A stretch of DNA of 64,000 nt from Paramesorhizobium leguminum (lineage in GTDB: Bacteria > Pseudomonadota > Alphaproteobacteria > Rhizobiales > Rhizobiaceae): contig NZ_QJTF01000005.1 in assembly GCF_003217235.1 (NCBI RefSeq), positions 145,842 through 209,841 on the forward strand. Reading direction: 5' to 3'. The notes beneath the pieces are model-generated. The model had not been told where the DNA came from. It ran no database searches and saw nothing but the letters and a program-made list of their open reading frames with translations. The translations under genes and the position numbers were made by a program. Positions 17,371 to 27,509 of this stretch are shown one piece after another (position 1 is the stretch's first letter; every line of letters begins with the position of its first letter).

Positions 17371-18168
17371 TTATGCTGCCCTTAGCTGCCGCTCGCGCTG
17401 AATAACTTCCGACGCCAGTTGAAGATAAGCCTGGCTGCCCGCGCATTTTAGATCATACAAAATTGCCGGCTTGCCATGCGATGGCGCTTCCGAGACTCGC
17501 ACATTACGCGGGATAACGGTGCGATAAACCTTCTCACCCATGAAGGAGCGCACATCATCCACCACCTGCGAGGCCAGGTTGTTGCGGCTGTCAAACATGG
17601 TCAGCACGATACCCTGTATCGACAGTTCCGGATTGAGCGAATTGCGCACCTGGTTGACTGTCTCAAGCAACTGGCTCAAGCCTTCCAGAGCGAAAAACTC
17701 GCATTGCAGCGGCACCAGCACCGAGTCGGCCGCCGCCATGGCGTTGAGCGTCAACAGGTTGAGCGACGGCGGGCAATCGACAAGTATATAGCTATATCGC
17801 TCGGCCACATGAGAATCGAAGCGGAGCGCATCCCTCAAGCGGCGCGTCCGGTCCGGTGCTTGCGCAATTTCCATCTCGATGCCAAGCAGATCAAGCGTTG
17901 AGGGAACGATAAAGAGATTCGGAACGTCAGTCGCAATAGCCGCCTCCTCCACGGTCGAGCCTTGGGTGAGGACATCATAGGAAGAATAATCGCGATTGCG
18001 GCGGTCAATACCCAAGCCGGTACTGGCATTGCCCTGCGGATCGAGATCGACGATCAGAACCATTTCTCCAATCGCGGCAAGCGCGGTTGCCAGATTGATA
18101 GCCGTCGTCGTTTTACCGACACCGCCCTTCTGATTGGCAATTGTTATGATACGGGTTTGGTTCATCAT
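17371..18168 (-). CDS. parA: Chromosome-partitioning ATPase ParA
   Basis: Walker-type ATPase that drives segregation of ParB-parS complexes. 265 residues with the deviant Walker A KGGVGKTTTAINLA, the LIVDLDPQGNAS motif and LVDCPPSLNLLT. Without a plasmid-type N-terminal HTH it is the chromosomal type. The order rsmG-parA-parB is standard. It starts 21 bases after the rsmG stop and 87 bases before parB, and is presumably co-transcribed. Confidence 0.96.
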   Translation of the reverse strand: MMNQTRIITIANQKGGVGKTTTAINLATALAAIGEMVLIVDLDPQGNASTGLGIDRRNRDYSSYDVLTQGSTVEEAAIATDVPNLFIVPSTLDLLGIEMEIAQAPDRTRRLRDALRFDSHVAERYSYILVDCPPSLNLLTLNAMAAADSVLVPLQCEFFALEGLSQLLETVNQVRNSLNPELSIQGIVLTMFDSRNNLASQVVDDVRSFMGEKVYRTVIPRNVRVSEAPSHGKPAILYDLKCAGSQAYLQLASEVIQRERQLRAA

Positions 18169-18189
18169 ACTGTCACCCTGGCTTTCGGC

Positions 18190-18867
18190 TCATGCATTGG
18201 AGGCAGTGGCATTCTGTCCGGTCCGACTGTTCTGCCCAATTCTTCTCAAATTGCTGATCTGAAGGATGACTGATCCCTCTCCGATGGCACTTGAATGTTC
18301 TATCAGATCATAGTCCCAAGCGTCACGGCTTTCCTCGATTTCTCGACGATATTCCCGGCCTTTTTGAAAAAGCGCGGTAGCACCCTCCTTTAGCCATGGC
18401 TCGGCGAGCGAGAGCAATTCCGGCAAAGAAGCAAGCGCACGCGCCGTTATAATGTCCGGTGCCTGAACATTATCCCACATCGCTTCGATGCGGCGGGCAT
18501 GAACCTGCCCGGGAGCACCCGCTTGCGCTATTGCAGTTCGCAGAAATGCGGCTTTCTTACCGTTGCTCTCCACCAGATCGATTGATGAACCCACCCGTTC
18601 TTTCAAGAGAATTGCCAGCACCACACCCGGAAACCCACCGCCCGAACCGATGTCGAGCCATTTCCGCGCATCAGGCGCTAAAGAGAATAGCTGCGCGCTA
18701 TCGAGAATATGTCGTTCCCAAAGATGCGGAAGCGTCGCAGGCGAAGAGAGATTGATAGCGGAAGACCATTTACGGAAATGTGCCTCGAACGATTCGAGCG
18801 ATTCGAATGTTTCACGTGAAACAACCGGAACGAGATTCCGCAGCGTCGAGAATCGCTCTCCGTTCAT
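18190..18867 (-). CDS. rsmG: 16S rRNA (guanine527-N7)-methyltransferase
   Basis: SAM-dependent methylation of G527 in 16S rRNA; loss can give low-level streptomycin resistance. 225 residues. The SAM site is visible as [18 protein letters not shown] and [14 protein letters not shown]. Near the N-terminus the codons for VSRETF contain a perfect parS site (18808-18823), so the reading frame and the partition site share sequence. The start overlaps the mnmG stop by 4 bases, so mnmG and rsmG are coupled. Confidence 0.94.
   Translation of the reverse strand: MNGERFSTLRNLVPVVSRETFESLESFEAHFRKWSSAINLSSPATLPHLWERHILDSAQLFSLAPDARKWLDIGSGGGFPGVVLAILLKERVGSSIDLVESNGKKAAFLRTAIAQAGAPGQVHARRIEAMWDNVQAPDIITARALASLPELLSLAEPWLKEGATALFQKGREYRREIEESRDAWDYDLIEHSSAIGEGSVILQISNLRRIGQNSRTGQNATASNA
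18808..18823. promoter_or_regulatory. parS site, perfect, inside rsmG
   Basis: TGTTTCACGTGAAACA, a 16/16 match to the widely conserved ParB-binding palindrome. It lies in the 5' end of rsmG, about 1.5 kb from parB and 7 kb from the putative origin. Confidence 0.93.
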
Positions 18868-20759
18868 GCGACGTCATGCTCCCGAGTTCCCACCTTCCGG
18901 CGCCCATCAGATTGTTGACGGCGCACCTGCGTGATGATCAGCGCCAGGGCGGCAGGCGTCATACCTTCAATCCGCTGCGCCTCGGCAATCGACCGCGGCC
19001 TTCTTAGACGAAGCTTTTGCTTCAACTCGTTGGAAAGTCCTGGAACTGCGTCAAACACAAGATCGACCGGGATCAAAAGCTGTTCCTCCCGCTCCATGAC
19101 CGCAATATCCGCCTGCTGCCGCTCTAGATAAACTGCGTACTGTGCCTCGATTTCAAGCGCTTCCGCGGTAACACGATCGAAAGATTGAATTTCAGGCCAA
19201 ATCTTCTGCAAGCGCGTGAGGTCGATGTCCGGGTAAGCAAGCATATCGTAGGCGGAGCGGCGGATACCATCCTGGTTTAGATGCAGCCCATGTTTCGCCG
19301 CCATGCTTGGCGTCAAGGACAGCTGTTTGGTTAGGTCGCGCGCTGCATTGAGCTCTTTTTGCCGCTCTGCAAAAAGGCTTCTCCGAGTCTCTCCGAGTAT
19401 GCCAAGCCCATCAGCCAAGGGAGTTAGACGCTGATCAGCATTATCGGCTCGAAGAGAAAGCCGGAACTCAGCCCGCGACGTAAACATCCGATAAGGCTCG
19501 CTGACACCGCGCGACGTCAGATCATCGACCATCACGCCAATATAGGCCTCCGTGCGCAACAGAACTGCCGGCTCCACACCTGCCGCCCTCCGCGCTGCAT
19601 TCAGCCCCGCGAGCAGTCCCTGAGCCGCCGCCTCCTCATAGCCAGTCGTGCCATTGATCTGCCCGGCGAGAAAAAGGCCACGAATTTTTCGCGCCTCGAG
19701 GCTGCGCTCAAGCTCACGCGGGTCAATATAATCGTATTCAATGGCATAACCGGGCTGCAGCATGACTACGCGTTCCAGCCCGGGGATAGTCTTCAACAGC
19801 GCCACCTGCACCTCTTCCGGCAGCGAAGTGGAAATCCCATTCGGATAAACCGTGTGATCGTCGAGCCCTTCCGGCTCCAGGAATATCTGGTGGCCGTCGC
19901 GATCACCGAACTTTACGATCTTATCTTCTACTGACGGGCAATAGCGCGGTCCCACCCCTTCGATCGATCCGGAATACATCGCCGAACGGTGCAAGTTCGC
20001 GCGAATGACCGCATGCGTTTCGGGCGTTGTCCGCGTGATCCCACAATCGATCTGCGGCGTAGTGATCCTGTCCGTCATCAGGGAGAACGGTACCGGCTCA
20101 TCATCCGGCTTTTGCATATCAAGGCCGGCCCAATCTATGGTACGGCCGTCGAGCCGCGGCGGCGTCCCGGTCTTCAATCTTCCGAGCGCAAAGTTACATG
20201 CTTTCAGCCTATCCGAAAGGCCAAGCGCCGGCTGCTCTCCCATACGCCCCGCCGGGATCTTCCTTTCGCCAATGTGGATAAGTCCCCGCAGAAAAGTGCC
20301 GGAAGTCAACACCACCGCTCTGGATTGAAGCGTTTGCCCATTCATCAGTATAACGCCGGAAACCATCCCATCTTCGACGAGCAGATCGTTCACACCGCCT
20401 TCAATGACGGCAAGATTATCCTGATTGGCAATCGCTTGCTGCATTGCCTGGGCATAGAGCTTTCGGTCCGCTTGGGTCCGTGGTCCGCGGACCGCCGGTC
20501 CCTTTCTCCGATTGAGCAAACGAAACTGAATGCCCGCGGCATCTGCCACGCGACCCATCAAACCGTCGAGTGCATCGATCTCACGGACCAAATGTCCTTT
20601 TCCCAACCCGCCAATGGCCGGGTTGCAGGACATAATGCCAATCGTATCAAACCGATGGGTAACGAGCGCTGTCCGCGCGCCAAAACGAGCAGAGGCCGCC
20701 GCAGCCTCGCAGCCCGCGTGCCCTCCCCCTACAATGATTACATCGAATATCTGTGTCAT
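18864..20759 (-). CDS. mnmG: tRNA uridine-5-carboxymethylaminomethyl modification enzyme MnmG (GidA)
   Basis: FAD-dependent partner of MnmE; together they form cmnm5U34 in the wobble position of several tRNAs. The 631-residue product starts [20 protein letters not shown] with the Rossmann FAD site. Conserved stretches include [20 protein letters not shown], the Cys-bearing [11 protein letters not shown] segment and YCPSVEDK. I chose ATG 20759; a TTG two codons up extends the frame. It lies upstream of rsmG and downstream of mnmE, the classic origin-proximal gid cluster. Confidence 0.96.
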   Translation of the reverse strand: MTQIFDVIIVGGGHAGCEAAAASARFGARTALVTHRFDTIGIMSCNPAIGGLGKGHLVREIDALDGLMGRVADAAGIQFRLLNRRKGPAVRGPRTQADRKLYAQAMQQAIANQDNLAVIEGGVNDLLVEDGMVSGVILMNGQTLQSRAVVLTSGTFLRGLIHIGERKIPAGRMGEQPALGLSDRLKACNFALGRLKTGTPPRLDGRTIDWAGLDMQKPDDEPVPFSLMTDRITTPQIDCGITRTTPETHAVIRANLHRSAMYSGSIEGVGPRYCPSVEDKIVKFGDRDGHQIFLEPEGLDDHTVYPNGISTSLPEEVQVALLKTIPGLERVVMLQPGYAIEYDYIDPRELERSLEARKIRGLFLAGQINGTTGYEEAAAQGLLAGLNAARRAAGVEPAVLLRTEAYIGVMVDDLTSRGVSEPYRMFTSRAEFRLSLRADNADQRLTPLADGLGILGETRRSLFAERQKELNAARDLTKQLSLTPSMAAKHGLHLNQDGIRRSAYDMLAYPDIDLTRLQKIWPEIQSFDRVTAEALEIEAQYAVYLERQQADIAVMEREEQLLIPVDLVFDAVPGLSNELKQKLRLRRPRSIAEAQRIEGMTPAALALIITQVRRQQSDGRRKVGTREHDVA

Positions 20760-21167
20760 GCCCAAGCTCTATCGCATTTGGCGGGAAATCGGAATCGATT
20801 TTTGATGAAATGACGTTTGGTTGAAATCGGTATGGAGCAGACGCCGCTGTGGCAATTTTGGTGAGTCAAGCAAACTTTATGGATTCCACAGATTGTTTCA
20901 CGTGAAACATTGCTCGGAACGTTGTTCCAATAGTGATGGAAGGCTAGCGGACGGCGGTATTATGCGCTCTGAGTGCTTACATCTTCGTCGCCCTTATCGT
21001 CGTTCGGGACGGCGTATGCAAAATGAAAACTCCCGTTCGAAGAAGCGATGCCCTTCCGGCCCTACCTAACTCTATTCCATCCAACTTACAGTGGAAGCCA
21101 TCGGCATAGGCCCACAGTGACCGTTGAGATTATAGAATGGCGCGCATGCCAAAATGTTTCACGTGAA
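20760..21167. other. Intergenic region mnmG-mnmE with two parS sites
   Basis: About 400 bases without a convincing gene; short frames here are shadows. It contains one perfect parS (20894-20909) and one 15/16 site (21155-21170). The mnmG promoter must lie in the left part. I see no terminator for mnmE. Confidence 0.7.
20894..20909. promoter_or_regulatory. parS site, perfect, upstream of mnmG
   Basis: TGTTTCACGTGAAACA, exact palindrome, in the non-coding DNA about 135 bases upstream of the mnmG start. Confidence 0.95.
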
Positions 21168-21170
21168 TCA
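21155..21170. promoter_or_regulatory. parS site, 15/16, at the end of mnmE
   Basis: TGTTTCACGTGAATCA, one mismatch to the palindrome. The last three bases are the complement of the mnmE TGA stop. Confidence 0.8.
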
Positions 21171-22493
21171 TTTGCCGATGCAGAACTGGGAGAAAATCAC
21201 ATCGAGAATATCCTCAACATCCACATCGCCCGTAATTCTCCCTAGAGTCTGGCTCGCACGGCGCAGGTGCTCCGCCCGCAACTCCAAGGACAGCGATTCA
21301 CCTTCAATTGCCTCGACGATGTTCAGTTTGGCTGCTTCTAAAAGGTTCATGTGGCGGCGGCGGGTGGGCAATGCGTCGCTGATTGTCCCGGCTTTCGCTT
21401 CGGCGAACTGCCTGATCGCGTCGATAAGCTCATCGATGCCTTCACCGGATCGCGCTGAAATGCGGTAGTCCAAAGCAGTCTGCATATCAGCACCCGGCAA
21501 ATCCATTTTATTGCCAATGCGCCAGATTTCCCCTTCTATGTCCGATAGCGCGACCTGTTCCGGGTCGCACATATCTTCAAGCAACAGCACAACATCAGCC
21601 GATGCAGCGCGTTCATGGGCGCGTGCGATACCGATCTTCTCCACAACGCTGCTTGCTTCCCTTATCCCTGCCGTATCCGTAACGAAGACCGGGATACCGC
21701 CAAGATCCAATTTTACCTCAATCAGGTCACGGGTCGTACCCGCTTCTTCCGATATGATTGCCACTTCGCGACCAGCCAGCTGGTTCAAGAGGCTGGACTT
21801 GCCGGCGTTGGGCGCGCCAACGATCGCGACGTGTAGTCCGTCACGGAATATTGATGCTCTTTTTCCATCTGCGAGGTGCTTGTCTATTCGCACGGTCAGG
21901 TCATCCATATTCCGCCAGACTTGTTGCGACACGGAACCCGGGACATCAGACTCATCGGCAAAGTCGAGTTCCGCCTCAATGAGCGCGCGCGCCTGCAGCA
22001 ATTCCTTACGCCAGCCCATATAAAGGCCATGCTGCACACCGGATGCCGCCTGCAAAGCCAGGCGGCGTTGGCTTTCCGTTTCCGCCGCAATCAAGTCCGC
22101 CAAGCCTTCGGCAACCGTTAAGTCCATCTTGCCATTGGAGAACGCCCGGCGCGTGAATTCGCCTGGCTCCGCGATGCGGCAGTTCTTGAAACTCGAAAGC
22201 TCCGACAAAAACCGATCGATCACTGCCGCGCCGCCGTGCAAATGAAACTCGGCGCAATCCTCCCCGGTGAAGCTGCCCGGACCAGGAAAATAGATGACAA
22301 GCCCACGGTCCAGAAGCTCGCTATCTCGCGAATGAAATGAACGGTAAGTCGCCTTCCTTGGCTCTGGCATACCAGACATAATCGTTTCGATAACGAATCG
22401 AACATCTGGCCCGGATAAACGGATAACCGCGACACCGGAGGGTAACCGGCCGCTGGAAAGGGCAAAGATCGTATCGCGAAAAACTGACTGCAT
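21168..22493 (-). CDS. mnmE: tRNA modification GTPase MnmE (TrmE)
   Basis: GTPase that acts with MnmG on wobble uridine. 441 residues from the ATG at 22493 (MQSVFRDTIFALSSGRLPSG), matching the family's length; in-frame ATGs at 22502 and 22505 and an open frame to 22532 make the start uncertain. The folate-binding N-domain, the inserted G domain (GAPNAGKSSLLN, DTAGIRE, NKMDL) and the invariant C-terminal CIGK (catalytic Cys) are all present. Its 3' end overlaps a parS site. Confidence 0.93.
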   Translation of the reverse strand: MQSVFRDTIFALSSGRLPSGVAVIRLSGPDVRFVIETIMSGMPEPRKATYRSFHSRDSELLDRGLVIYFPGPGSFTGEDCAEFHLHGGAAVIDRFLSELSSFKNCRIAEPGEFTRRAFSNGKMDLTVAEGLADLIAAETESQRRLALQAASGVQHGLYMGWRKELLQARALIEAELDFADESDVPGSVSQQVWRNMDDLTVRIDKHLADGKRASIFRDGLHVAIVGAPNAGKSSLLNQLAGREVAIISEEAGTTRDLIEVKLDLGGIPVFVTDTAGIREASSVVEKIGIARAHERAASADVVLLLEDMCDPEQVALSDIEGEIWRIGNKMDLPGADMQTALDYRISARSGEGIDELIDAIRQFAEAKAGTISDALPTRRRHMNLLEAAKLNIVEAIEGESLSLELRAEHLRRASQTLGRITGDVDVEDILDVIFSQFCIGK

Positions 22494-22571
22494 GTCATTC
22501 ATCATTCGTTGCGTAAGCGAATCAAATCCCAACCGCGCTATTCAAGCATTGCATTCGACCAAATACGAGAA

Positions 22572-22597
22572 AGCCCGCGGGTTGATTGCCGCGGGCT
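22572..22597 (-). terminator. Hairpin terminator downstream of rho
   Basis: 9-bp GC-rich perfect stem (AGCCCGCGG / CCGCGGGCT), 8-base loop. Read on the minus strand it is followed by TTCTCGT, a weak U tract, 30 bases after the rho stop. Confidence 0.7.
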
Positions 22598-22627
22598 ATT
22601 CCAGTTCATGACATGCCGTGCCGCAAA

Positions 22628-23893
22628 TCAGGTATTCATGGAATCGAAGAACTCGCCATTGCTCTTCGTCTGCTTCAACTTGTCGATCAGGAACTCGATC
22701 GCATCGGTCGTTCCCATCGGCGCAAGGATACGGCGCAACACGAAAATCTTCTGCAGATCCTGGCGAGGAACCAGCAAATCTTCCTTGCGTGTGCCGGACT
22801 TGAGAATATCCATCGCCGGGAAGATGCGCTTGTCAGCCACCTTGCGGTCGAGCACGATTTCGGAATTGCCGGTACCCTTGAACTCTTCAAAGATCACTTC
22901 ATCCATGCGGCTGCCGGTATCGATCAGCGCCGTGGCTATGATGGTGAGCGATCCGCCTTCCTCGATATTACGAGCAGCGCCGAAGAAGCGCTTCGGGCGC
23001 TGCAGCGCATTGGCATCGACGCCGCCGGTGAGCACCTTGCCGGATGAAGGAACAACCGTGTTGTAAGCGCGACCGAGGCGCGTGATCGAATCGAGCAGGA
23101 TCACAACATCGCGGCCATGTTCAACCAGCCGCTTCGCCTTCTCGATAACCATTTCCGCCACCGCGACATGGCGTGATGCCGGTTCGTCGAATGTCGAGGA
23201 AACGACTTCGCCCTTCACCGAGCGCTGCATGTCGGTCACTTCTTCCGGGCGCTCGTCGATCAGAAGCACGATCAGGTAGCATTCCGGGTGATTGGCCGTG
23301 ATCGAATGCGCGATGTTCTGGAGAAGGACAGTCTTGCCGGTACGCGGCGGCGCGACGATCAATCCGCGCTGCCCCTTGCCTAACGGCGCCACAAGATCAA
23401 TCACGCGGGCGGAGTTATCCTTGGTCGTTGGATTATCCAACTCCATCTTGAACCGCTCATCCGGATAAAGCGGCGTCAAATTGTCGAAATGGATCTTGTG
23501 ACGGATTTTTTCCGGATCGTCGAAGTTGATCGTGTTGACCTTAAGCAGAGCGAAATAGCGCTCACCTTCCTTCGGGCCACGAATCGGTCCTTCTACCGTA
23601 TCGCCCGTTTTCAAGGAAAATCGACGTATCTGCGACGGCGAAATATAGATATCGTCCGGCCCTGGCAGATAATTGGCATTGGCAGACCGCAGAAAGCCGA
23701 ACCCGTCCTGCAGCACTTCGACGACGCCTTCGCCAATGATTTCCACCTCCTGCGAGGCAAGCTGCTTCAAAATCGCGAACATCAACTCCTGCTTGCGCAT
23801 GACGCTCGCATTCTCCACTTCCAGCGTTTCCGCCAAAGCCAGGAGATCAACCGGGGTTTTGTTCTTTAGTTCTTGTAGTTTCATTTCCTGCAT
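22628..23893 (-). CDS. rho: Transcription termination factor Rho
   Basis: Hexameric RNA-dependent ATPase/translocase that ends factor-dependent transcripts. The 421-residue product has the N-terminal helical and cold-shock RNA-binding domain ([21 protein letters not shown]) and the RecA-type motor. Walker A is [12 protein letters not shown], Walker [12 protein letters not shown], and the Q-loop/R-loop residues lie around [15 protein letters not shown]. No N-terminal insertion is seen. It lies in the rho-mnmE-mnmG-rsmG-parAB order expected for Rhizobiales, with its own promoter in the 173 bases upstream. Confidence 0.97.
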   Translation of the reverse strand: MQEMKLQELKNKTPVDLLALAETLEVENASVMRKQELMFAILKQLASQEVEIIGEGVVEVLQDGFGFLRSANANYLPGPDDIYISPSQIRRFSLKTGDTVEGPIRGPKEGERYFALLKVNTINFDDPEKIRHKIHFDNLTPLYPDERFKMELDNPTTKDNSARVIDLVAPLGKGQRGLIVAPPRTGKTVLLQNIAHSITANHPECYLIVLLIDERPEEVTDMQRSVKGEVVSSTFDEPASRHVAVAEMVIEKAKRLVEHGRDVVILLDSITRLGRAYNTVVPSSGKVLTGGVDANALQRPKRFFGAARNIEEGGSLTIIATALIDTGSRMDEVIFEEFKGTGNSEIVLDRKVADKRIFPAMDILKSGTRKEDLLVPRQDLQKIFVLRRILAPMGTTDAIEFLIDKLKQTKSNGEFFDSMNT

Positions 23894-24066
23894 AGGTGCG
23901 AGGCTCGATTTCAGTGGGAAAGAAGAAGGGCAGTTGTTCGGAAGGAATGGCCATGAGGGTCACGGCCGGCATCGACAGTCTGCGATTCCATAAGGGAGGA
24001 CCCTACCCATATCCTTTTGTGGAACATGGGACAAGTGCCAAGTTTGGGTTGAGATGGAATTTGTTC

Positions 24067-24612
24067 TCAAAACGGCTTTACGATGACTAGAATAACGATG
24101 ACTACCATCAGGACCGCCGGTACTTCATTCATTATGCGCCAATAGCGCGCCGATTTGGTGTTCTTGTCGGCGGCAAAGAGCCGGACAGCCTTGGCAAAAT
24201 GGCCATGAACAGCCGAAAGCAACACGACCGCAAGAAGCTTGGCGTGCAGCCAACCGCCCGAAAACCCGAAGATCTTCCACGCCATCCATAGGCCCATGAT
24301 CCATGTCACGGCCATTGCCGGATCGATGATGAAGCGCAGGAGCCGCTGTTCCATCACCTTGAAGGTTTCGGATTGCACCGAGCCTGGCTCCGCGGCGCAA
24401 TGATAGACGAAAAGGCGCGGCAGATAGAGCATCCCCGCCATCCAGGCGATCACGGCAATTACATGGATAGCTTTGATCCAAGGGTAAGCAGTTCCCGGAT
24501 TCACGTGAAACATCAGCAGAAGCGCAGCGGCTACAATTGCGATTGCAACGACCGCGCGAATAGCCGCTCTGCCGCCTGATGCGGCTGGATTTCCCGTCGG
24601 TAGATTGGTCAT
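24067..24612 (-). CDS. hemJ: Protoporphyrinogen IX oxidase HemJ (UPF0093)
   Basis: Membrane enzyme oxidising protoporphyrinogen IX to protoporphyrin IX, the HemG/HemY replacement in most alphaproteobacteria. 181 residues with four or more transmembrane helices. The conserved His in [25 protein letters not shown] and the later WLHAKLLAV segment are the likely haem/substrate residues. It overlaps the hemE stop as ATGA, so the two haem genes are coupled. A parS-like sequence lies in its 5' coding part. Confidence 0.9.
   Translation of the reverse strand: MTNLPTGNPAASGGRAAIRAVVAIAIVAAALLLMFHVNPGTAYPWIKAIHVIAVIAWMAGMLYLPRLFVYHCAAEPGSVQSETFKVMEQRLLRFIIDPAMAVTWIMGLWMAWKIFGFSGGWLHAKLLAVVLLSAVHGHFAKAVRLFAADKNTKSARYWRIMNEVPAVLMVVIVILVIVKPF
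24497..24512. promoter_or_regulatory. parS-like site, 14/16, inside hemJ
   Basis: GGATTCACGTGAAACA, two mismatches outside the central TTCACGTGAAA core. It lies about 1.1 kb from the putative origin. Weaker than the perfect sites and possibly fortuitous. Confidence 0.5.
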
Positions 24613-25634
24613 ATTCTTGCTCCCCTCACCCGTTCAATCATGCGTTCCACGTGGCTGATCGGTGCTTCCGGCGTGATACCATGGCCCAGATTGAAGATCA
24701 GTGGGCCTCCGCCCAAATTCTCCAGAATAGCCTCCACTCCCTCATCGAGAGCGGCGCCACCAGCAACAAGCCGCAATGGATCGAGATTTCCCTGCACGGC
24801 TCCTTGCCCTTGCAATCCGGCAGCGAACGACAGCGGCACCGTCCAGTCAAGCCCCAGCACGTTCACGCCGGTTCTTTCACGGTAGCCCGCATAAAGCGCC
24901 CCCGCCCCTTTCGGAAAGCCGACAATCACGGCTTCGGGATGTATCGCGCGCACCTTTTCCACGATCCGCGCTACGGGCTTCACACAGAACCGTTCGAATG
25001 AATGCTCGTCAAGCACGCCGGACCAGGAATCGAATATTTGTACCGCATCCGCGCCTGCATCGAGCTGAGCGATCAGATGATCCGCCGAAGCTTCAGCCAA
25101 ATCGCCCAGCAATTTGTCGAAAATATCGGGATGGCGATAAGCAAAGAGCCGCGCGGGCGCCTGATCCGGCGTGCCGTGGCCTGCGATCATATAGGTCGCC
25201 ACCGTCCAGGGCGCGCCGCAGAAGCCGAGCAGCGTCGTTTCATCGGGCAGTTCCGCCCGCAGGCGTCGCACCGTCTCATAGACCGGCTCCAGCTGTTTTG
25301 TAGTGCCATCCGTCTCAAGGCGCAGGATGTCCTTGGCTTCTATCGGCGTCATTACCGGCCCGCGTCCTTCCTCAAAGCGCAAATCACGCCCAAGGGCATG
25401 TGGAACCACAAGGATATCGGAGAACAGGATTGCGGCGTCAAAACCGAACCTGCGGATAGGCTGTAAGGTAACCTCCACCGCCAGCTCTGGTGTGTAGCAT
25501 AGATCGAGAAAACTTCCGGCGGTGCGACGCGTCTCCCGATATTCCGGCAGATAGCGTCCCGCTTGCCGCATCATCCAGATCGGTGGCGGAAAGATCGTTT
25601 CCCCACGCATCACTCTCAGTGCCTTACGTACCAT
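24609..25634 (-). CDS. hemE: Uroporphyrinogen decarboxylase
   Basis: Decarboxylates the four acetate groups of uroporphyrinogen III to coproporphyrinogen III in haem synthesis. 341 residues from ATG 25634, with AAGGA 13 bases upstream (12-17); the frame is open 13 codons further up but without a site. Signatures [17 protein letters not shown] near the N-terminus and [13 protein letters not shown] mid-protein are diagnostic. First gene of hemE-hemJ, and its upstream region is the putative chromosome origin, as in Caulobacter. Confidence 0.96.
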   Translation of the reverse strand: MVRKALRVMRGETIFPPPIWMMRQAGRYLPEYRETRRTAGSFLDLCYTPELAVEVTLQPIRRFGFDAAILFSDILVVPHALGRDLRFEEGRGPVMTPIEAKDILRLETDGTTKQLEPVYETVRRLRAELPDETTLLGFCGAPWTVATYMIAGHGTPDQAPARLFAYRHPDIFDKLLGDLAEASADHLIAQLDAGADAVQIFDSWSGVLDEHSFERFCVKPVARIVEKVRAIHPEAVIVGFPKGAGALYAGYRERTGVNVLGLDWTVPLSFAAGLQGQGAVQGNLDPLRLVAGGAALDEGVEAILENLGGGPLIFNLGHGITPEAPISHVERMIERVRGARI

Positions 25635-26060
25635 TATCCCGTCCTTGGCTCGAGTTTCCCCAGCCTCTTCCAAAAATGAAATCTTGAATTTTGGATTCTT
25701 CTGATTCTTAGAGTCTGTTTGTTCCGGGGATTAACAACGATGCTGGTTTTCCCCACAGAAAGAGCGATTTCCCAAAAGCGCGGGGACTAAATCACCCACA
25801 AAAGCGTAAAAAGCAATGACAAGCAGATTCAGTGAATGAATCGAGAGGCTTGCGCGTAATGGAACAAGCCTTCAGGCTGTGGAGAAGCTGGGGTAAATTG
25901 CGCCGGAATATCCAGGCTGGATGCTTCGTCCACATGCCGCTTGGGTGCATTTCCACAGCCGGGCTCGCTGTGGATGACTTGCCAAGTTTCCCCGGGGCTG
26001 GCATCCATTGACCTCGATCCCCGGTGTTTACCCACAGTCTTCAACAGGAGCGGCAAAAAC
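25635..26060. other. Putative chromosomal replication origin (oriC) between hemE and the PDRP gene
   Basis: Non-coding region between divergent genes. DnaA-box-like nonamers against TTATCCACA: 8/9 at 25878-25886 (TGTGGAGAA, reverse), 25969-25977 (TGTGGATGA, reverse) and 26028-26036 (TTACCCACA); 7/9 at 25750, 25793, 25926 and 25949. GANTC methylation sites lie at 25694, 25703, 25711, 25826 and 25838. The hemE-proximal 25680-25725 part is AT-rich, a possible unwinding element. No full CtrA box (TTAA-N7-TTAA) was found. Position beside hemE matches the Caulobacter origin, and coding orientation diverges here. parAB and parS lie nearby. Confidence 0.75.
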
Positions 26061-26885
26061 TTGGGTGTAAAACCGCTTTCCTACTTCCATCTTCATCTGA
26101 TTTCAGATGCGACCGGAGAGACTCTCCTTGCCGCGGGACGCGCGGCGGCGGCGCAATATGCCAATGCGCGAGCGATCGAGCATATCTATCCGCTGATCCG
26201 CACAGAGAAGCAGTTGCGAAAAGTACTCGCCGATATCGATGCGGAACCGGGTATCGTCCTCTATACGATTGTCGATCAGAAACTCGCGTCGATCATCGAT
26301 TCAACATGCGCGGCCATGGGTGTGCCATCCGTCTCGGTGCTTGAGCCGGTGCTCACTACGTTCCAGTCCTATCTGGGCGCGCCCGCGCACCGCCGCGCCA
26401 GCGCGCAACATGTGCTCAACGCCGATTATTTCCGCCGCATCGATGCGCTTAATTTCACGATGGAGCACGATGATGGGCAATTGCCGCTCGACATGAACGA
26501 GGCGGACGTTATCCTGATCGGTATTTCCCGGACGTCGAAGACCCCGACGAGCATCTATCTTGCCAATCGAGGCGTGAAGACCGCCAATATTCCCATCGTT
26601 CCCGGCATTCCTATTCCCGAGGCGCTTGTCGCCGCGACAAAGCCGCTGATCGTCGGCTTGATAGCGAGTGCCGAACGCATCTCGCAGATCCGTCAGAACA
26701 GAATCATGGGAACCTCGCCCGGCTACGATGTGGAACATTATACCGATCGCGCCAATATATCCGAGGAGCTGACCTATGCCCGCAACATCTGCGCGCGCCA
26801 TGGCTGGCCGATGATCGATGTGACGCGCCGCTCGATCGAGGAAACGGCTGCCGCTATCCTTGCCCTTCGCCCGCGAAGCCGGTAA
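26061..26885 (+). CDS. Pyruvate, phosphate dikinase regulatory protein (PDRP, DUF299)
   Basis: Bifunctional ADP-dependent kinase and Pi-dependent pyrophosphorylase controlling PPDK or PEP synthetase by threonine phosphorylation. 274 residues with the DUF299 N-terminus [14 protein letters not shown] and the P-loop-like [15 protein letters not shown]. No ATG gives a family-like start; TTG 26061 with AGGAG ten bases upstream yields (M)[12 protein letters not shown], matching homologues. The open frame continues 40 codons further into the origin region, but that part is not family-like. It opens the plus-strand run on the right side of the putative origin. Confidence 0.9.
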   Translation: MGVKPLSYFHLHLISDATGETLLAAGRAAAAQYANARAIEHIYPLIRTEKQLRKVLADIDAEPGIVLYTIVDQKLASIIDSTCAAMGVPSVSVLEPVLTTFQSYLGAPAHRRASAQHVLNADYFRRIDALNFTMEHDDGQLPLDMNEADVILIGISRTSKTPTSIYLANRGVKTANIPIVPGIPIPEALVAATKPLIVGLIASAERISQIRQNRIMGTSPGYDVEHYTDRANISEELTYARNICARHGWPMIDVTRRSIEETAAAILALRPRSR

Positions 26886-26909
26886 CCAGATTTAAGCTGA
26901 GGAACAGTC

Positions 26910-27509
26910 ATGACGATAGAAATCCTTCTGGCATCCAAAAGTCCGTTTCGCGCCGCCCTCATGAAAAATGCCGGGCTGGCTTTCAAAGCAATCGAAGCGA
27001 AGATCGACGAACGCGCCGTGGAAGCGACATTCAACGGCAGCGGCGCCACGCCGGAGGATATCGCCCTGGTCCTGGGAGAAGCGAAGGCGCTCGATGTCAG
27101 CTCTCGCTATCCGGATGCGCTGGTTATTGGTTGCGACCAGACCTTGTCGCTGGAGGACGAAGTTTTCCATAAGCCGGCGGATATGGATGCCGCGCGCCGC
27201 CAGCTTCTGAAATTGTCCGGCAAGACTCATGAACTCAACAGCGCGGTGGTGATCGCGCGTGGCGGCGCGCCCATCTGGCGGCATGTCGCCGTGGCGCGGA
27301 TGACCATGCGCGCCCTCGATCCGGGTTTCATTGGCCGCTATCTCGCCCATGCTGGTGAAGCCGCGCTTTCGAGCGTCGGCGCCTATCAGATCGAAGGCCT
27401 GGGTCTCCAGCTCTTCGAGAAAATCGACGGCGATTATTTTACAATCGTCGGCTTGCCGATGCTGCCGCTTCTGGCTGAACTGCGCAAAACCGGGGCTATC
27501 GATGGCTGA
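26910..27509 (+). CDS. maf: Maf-family nucleoside triphosphate pyrophosphatase
   Basis: House-cleaning enzyme that hydrolyses non-canonical or modified NTPs. 199 residues with the Maf start [18 protein letters not shown] (the S-x-x-R motif), the catalytic D in [13 protein letters not shown], and the late [11 protein letters not shown] segment. It closely resembles the YceF subgroup. Its end overlaps the aroE start by 8 bases, so maf-aroE-coaE forms a coupled operon. Confidence 0.92.
   Translation: MTIEILLASKSPFRAALMKNAGLAFKAIEAKIDERAVEATFNGSGATPEDIALVLGEAKALDVSSRYPDALVIGCDQTLSLEDEVFHKPADMDAARRQLLKLSGKTHELNSAVVIARGGAPIWRHVAVARMTMRALDPGFIGRYLAHAGEAALSSVGAYQIEGLGLQLFEKIDGDYFTIVGLPMLPLLAELRKTGAIDG

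Noticed and set aside
20821..21069. 82-codon frame in the mnmG-mnmE gap
   Set aside because: Spans a perfect parS site, is Arg/Ser-rich, and has no coding support.
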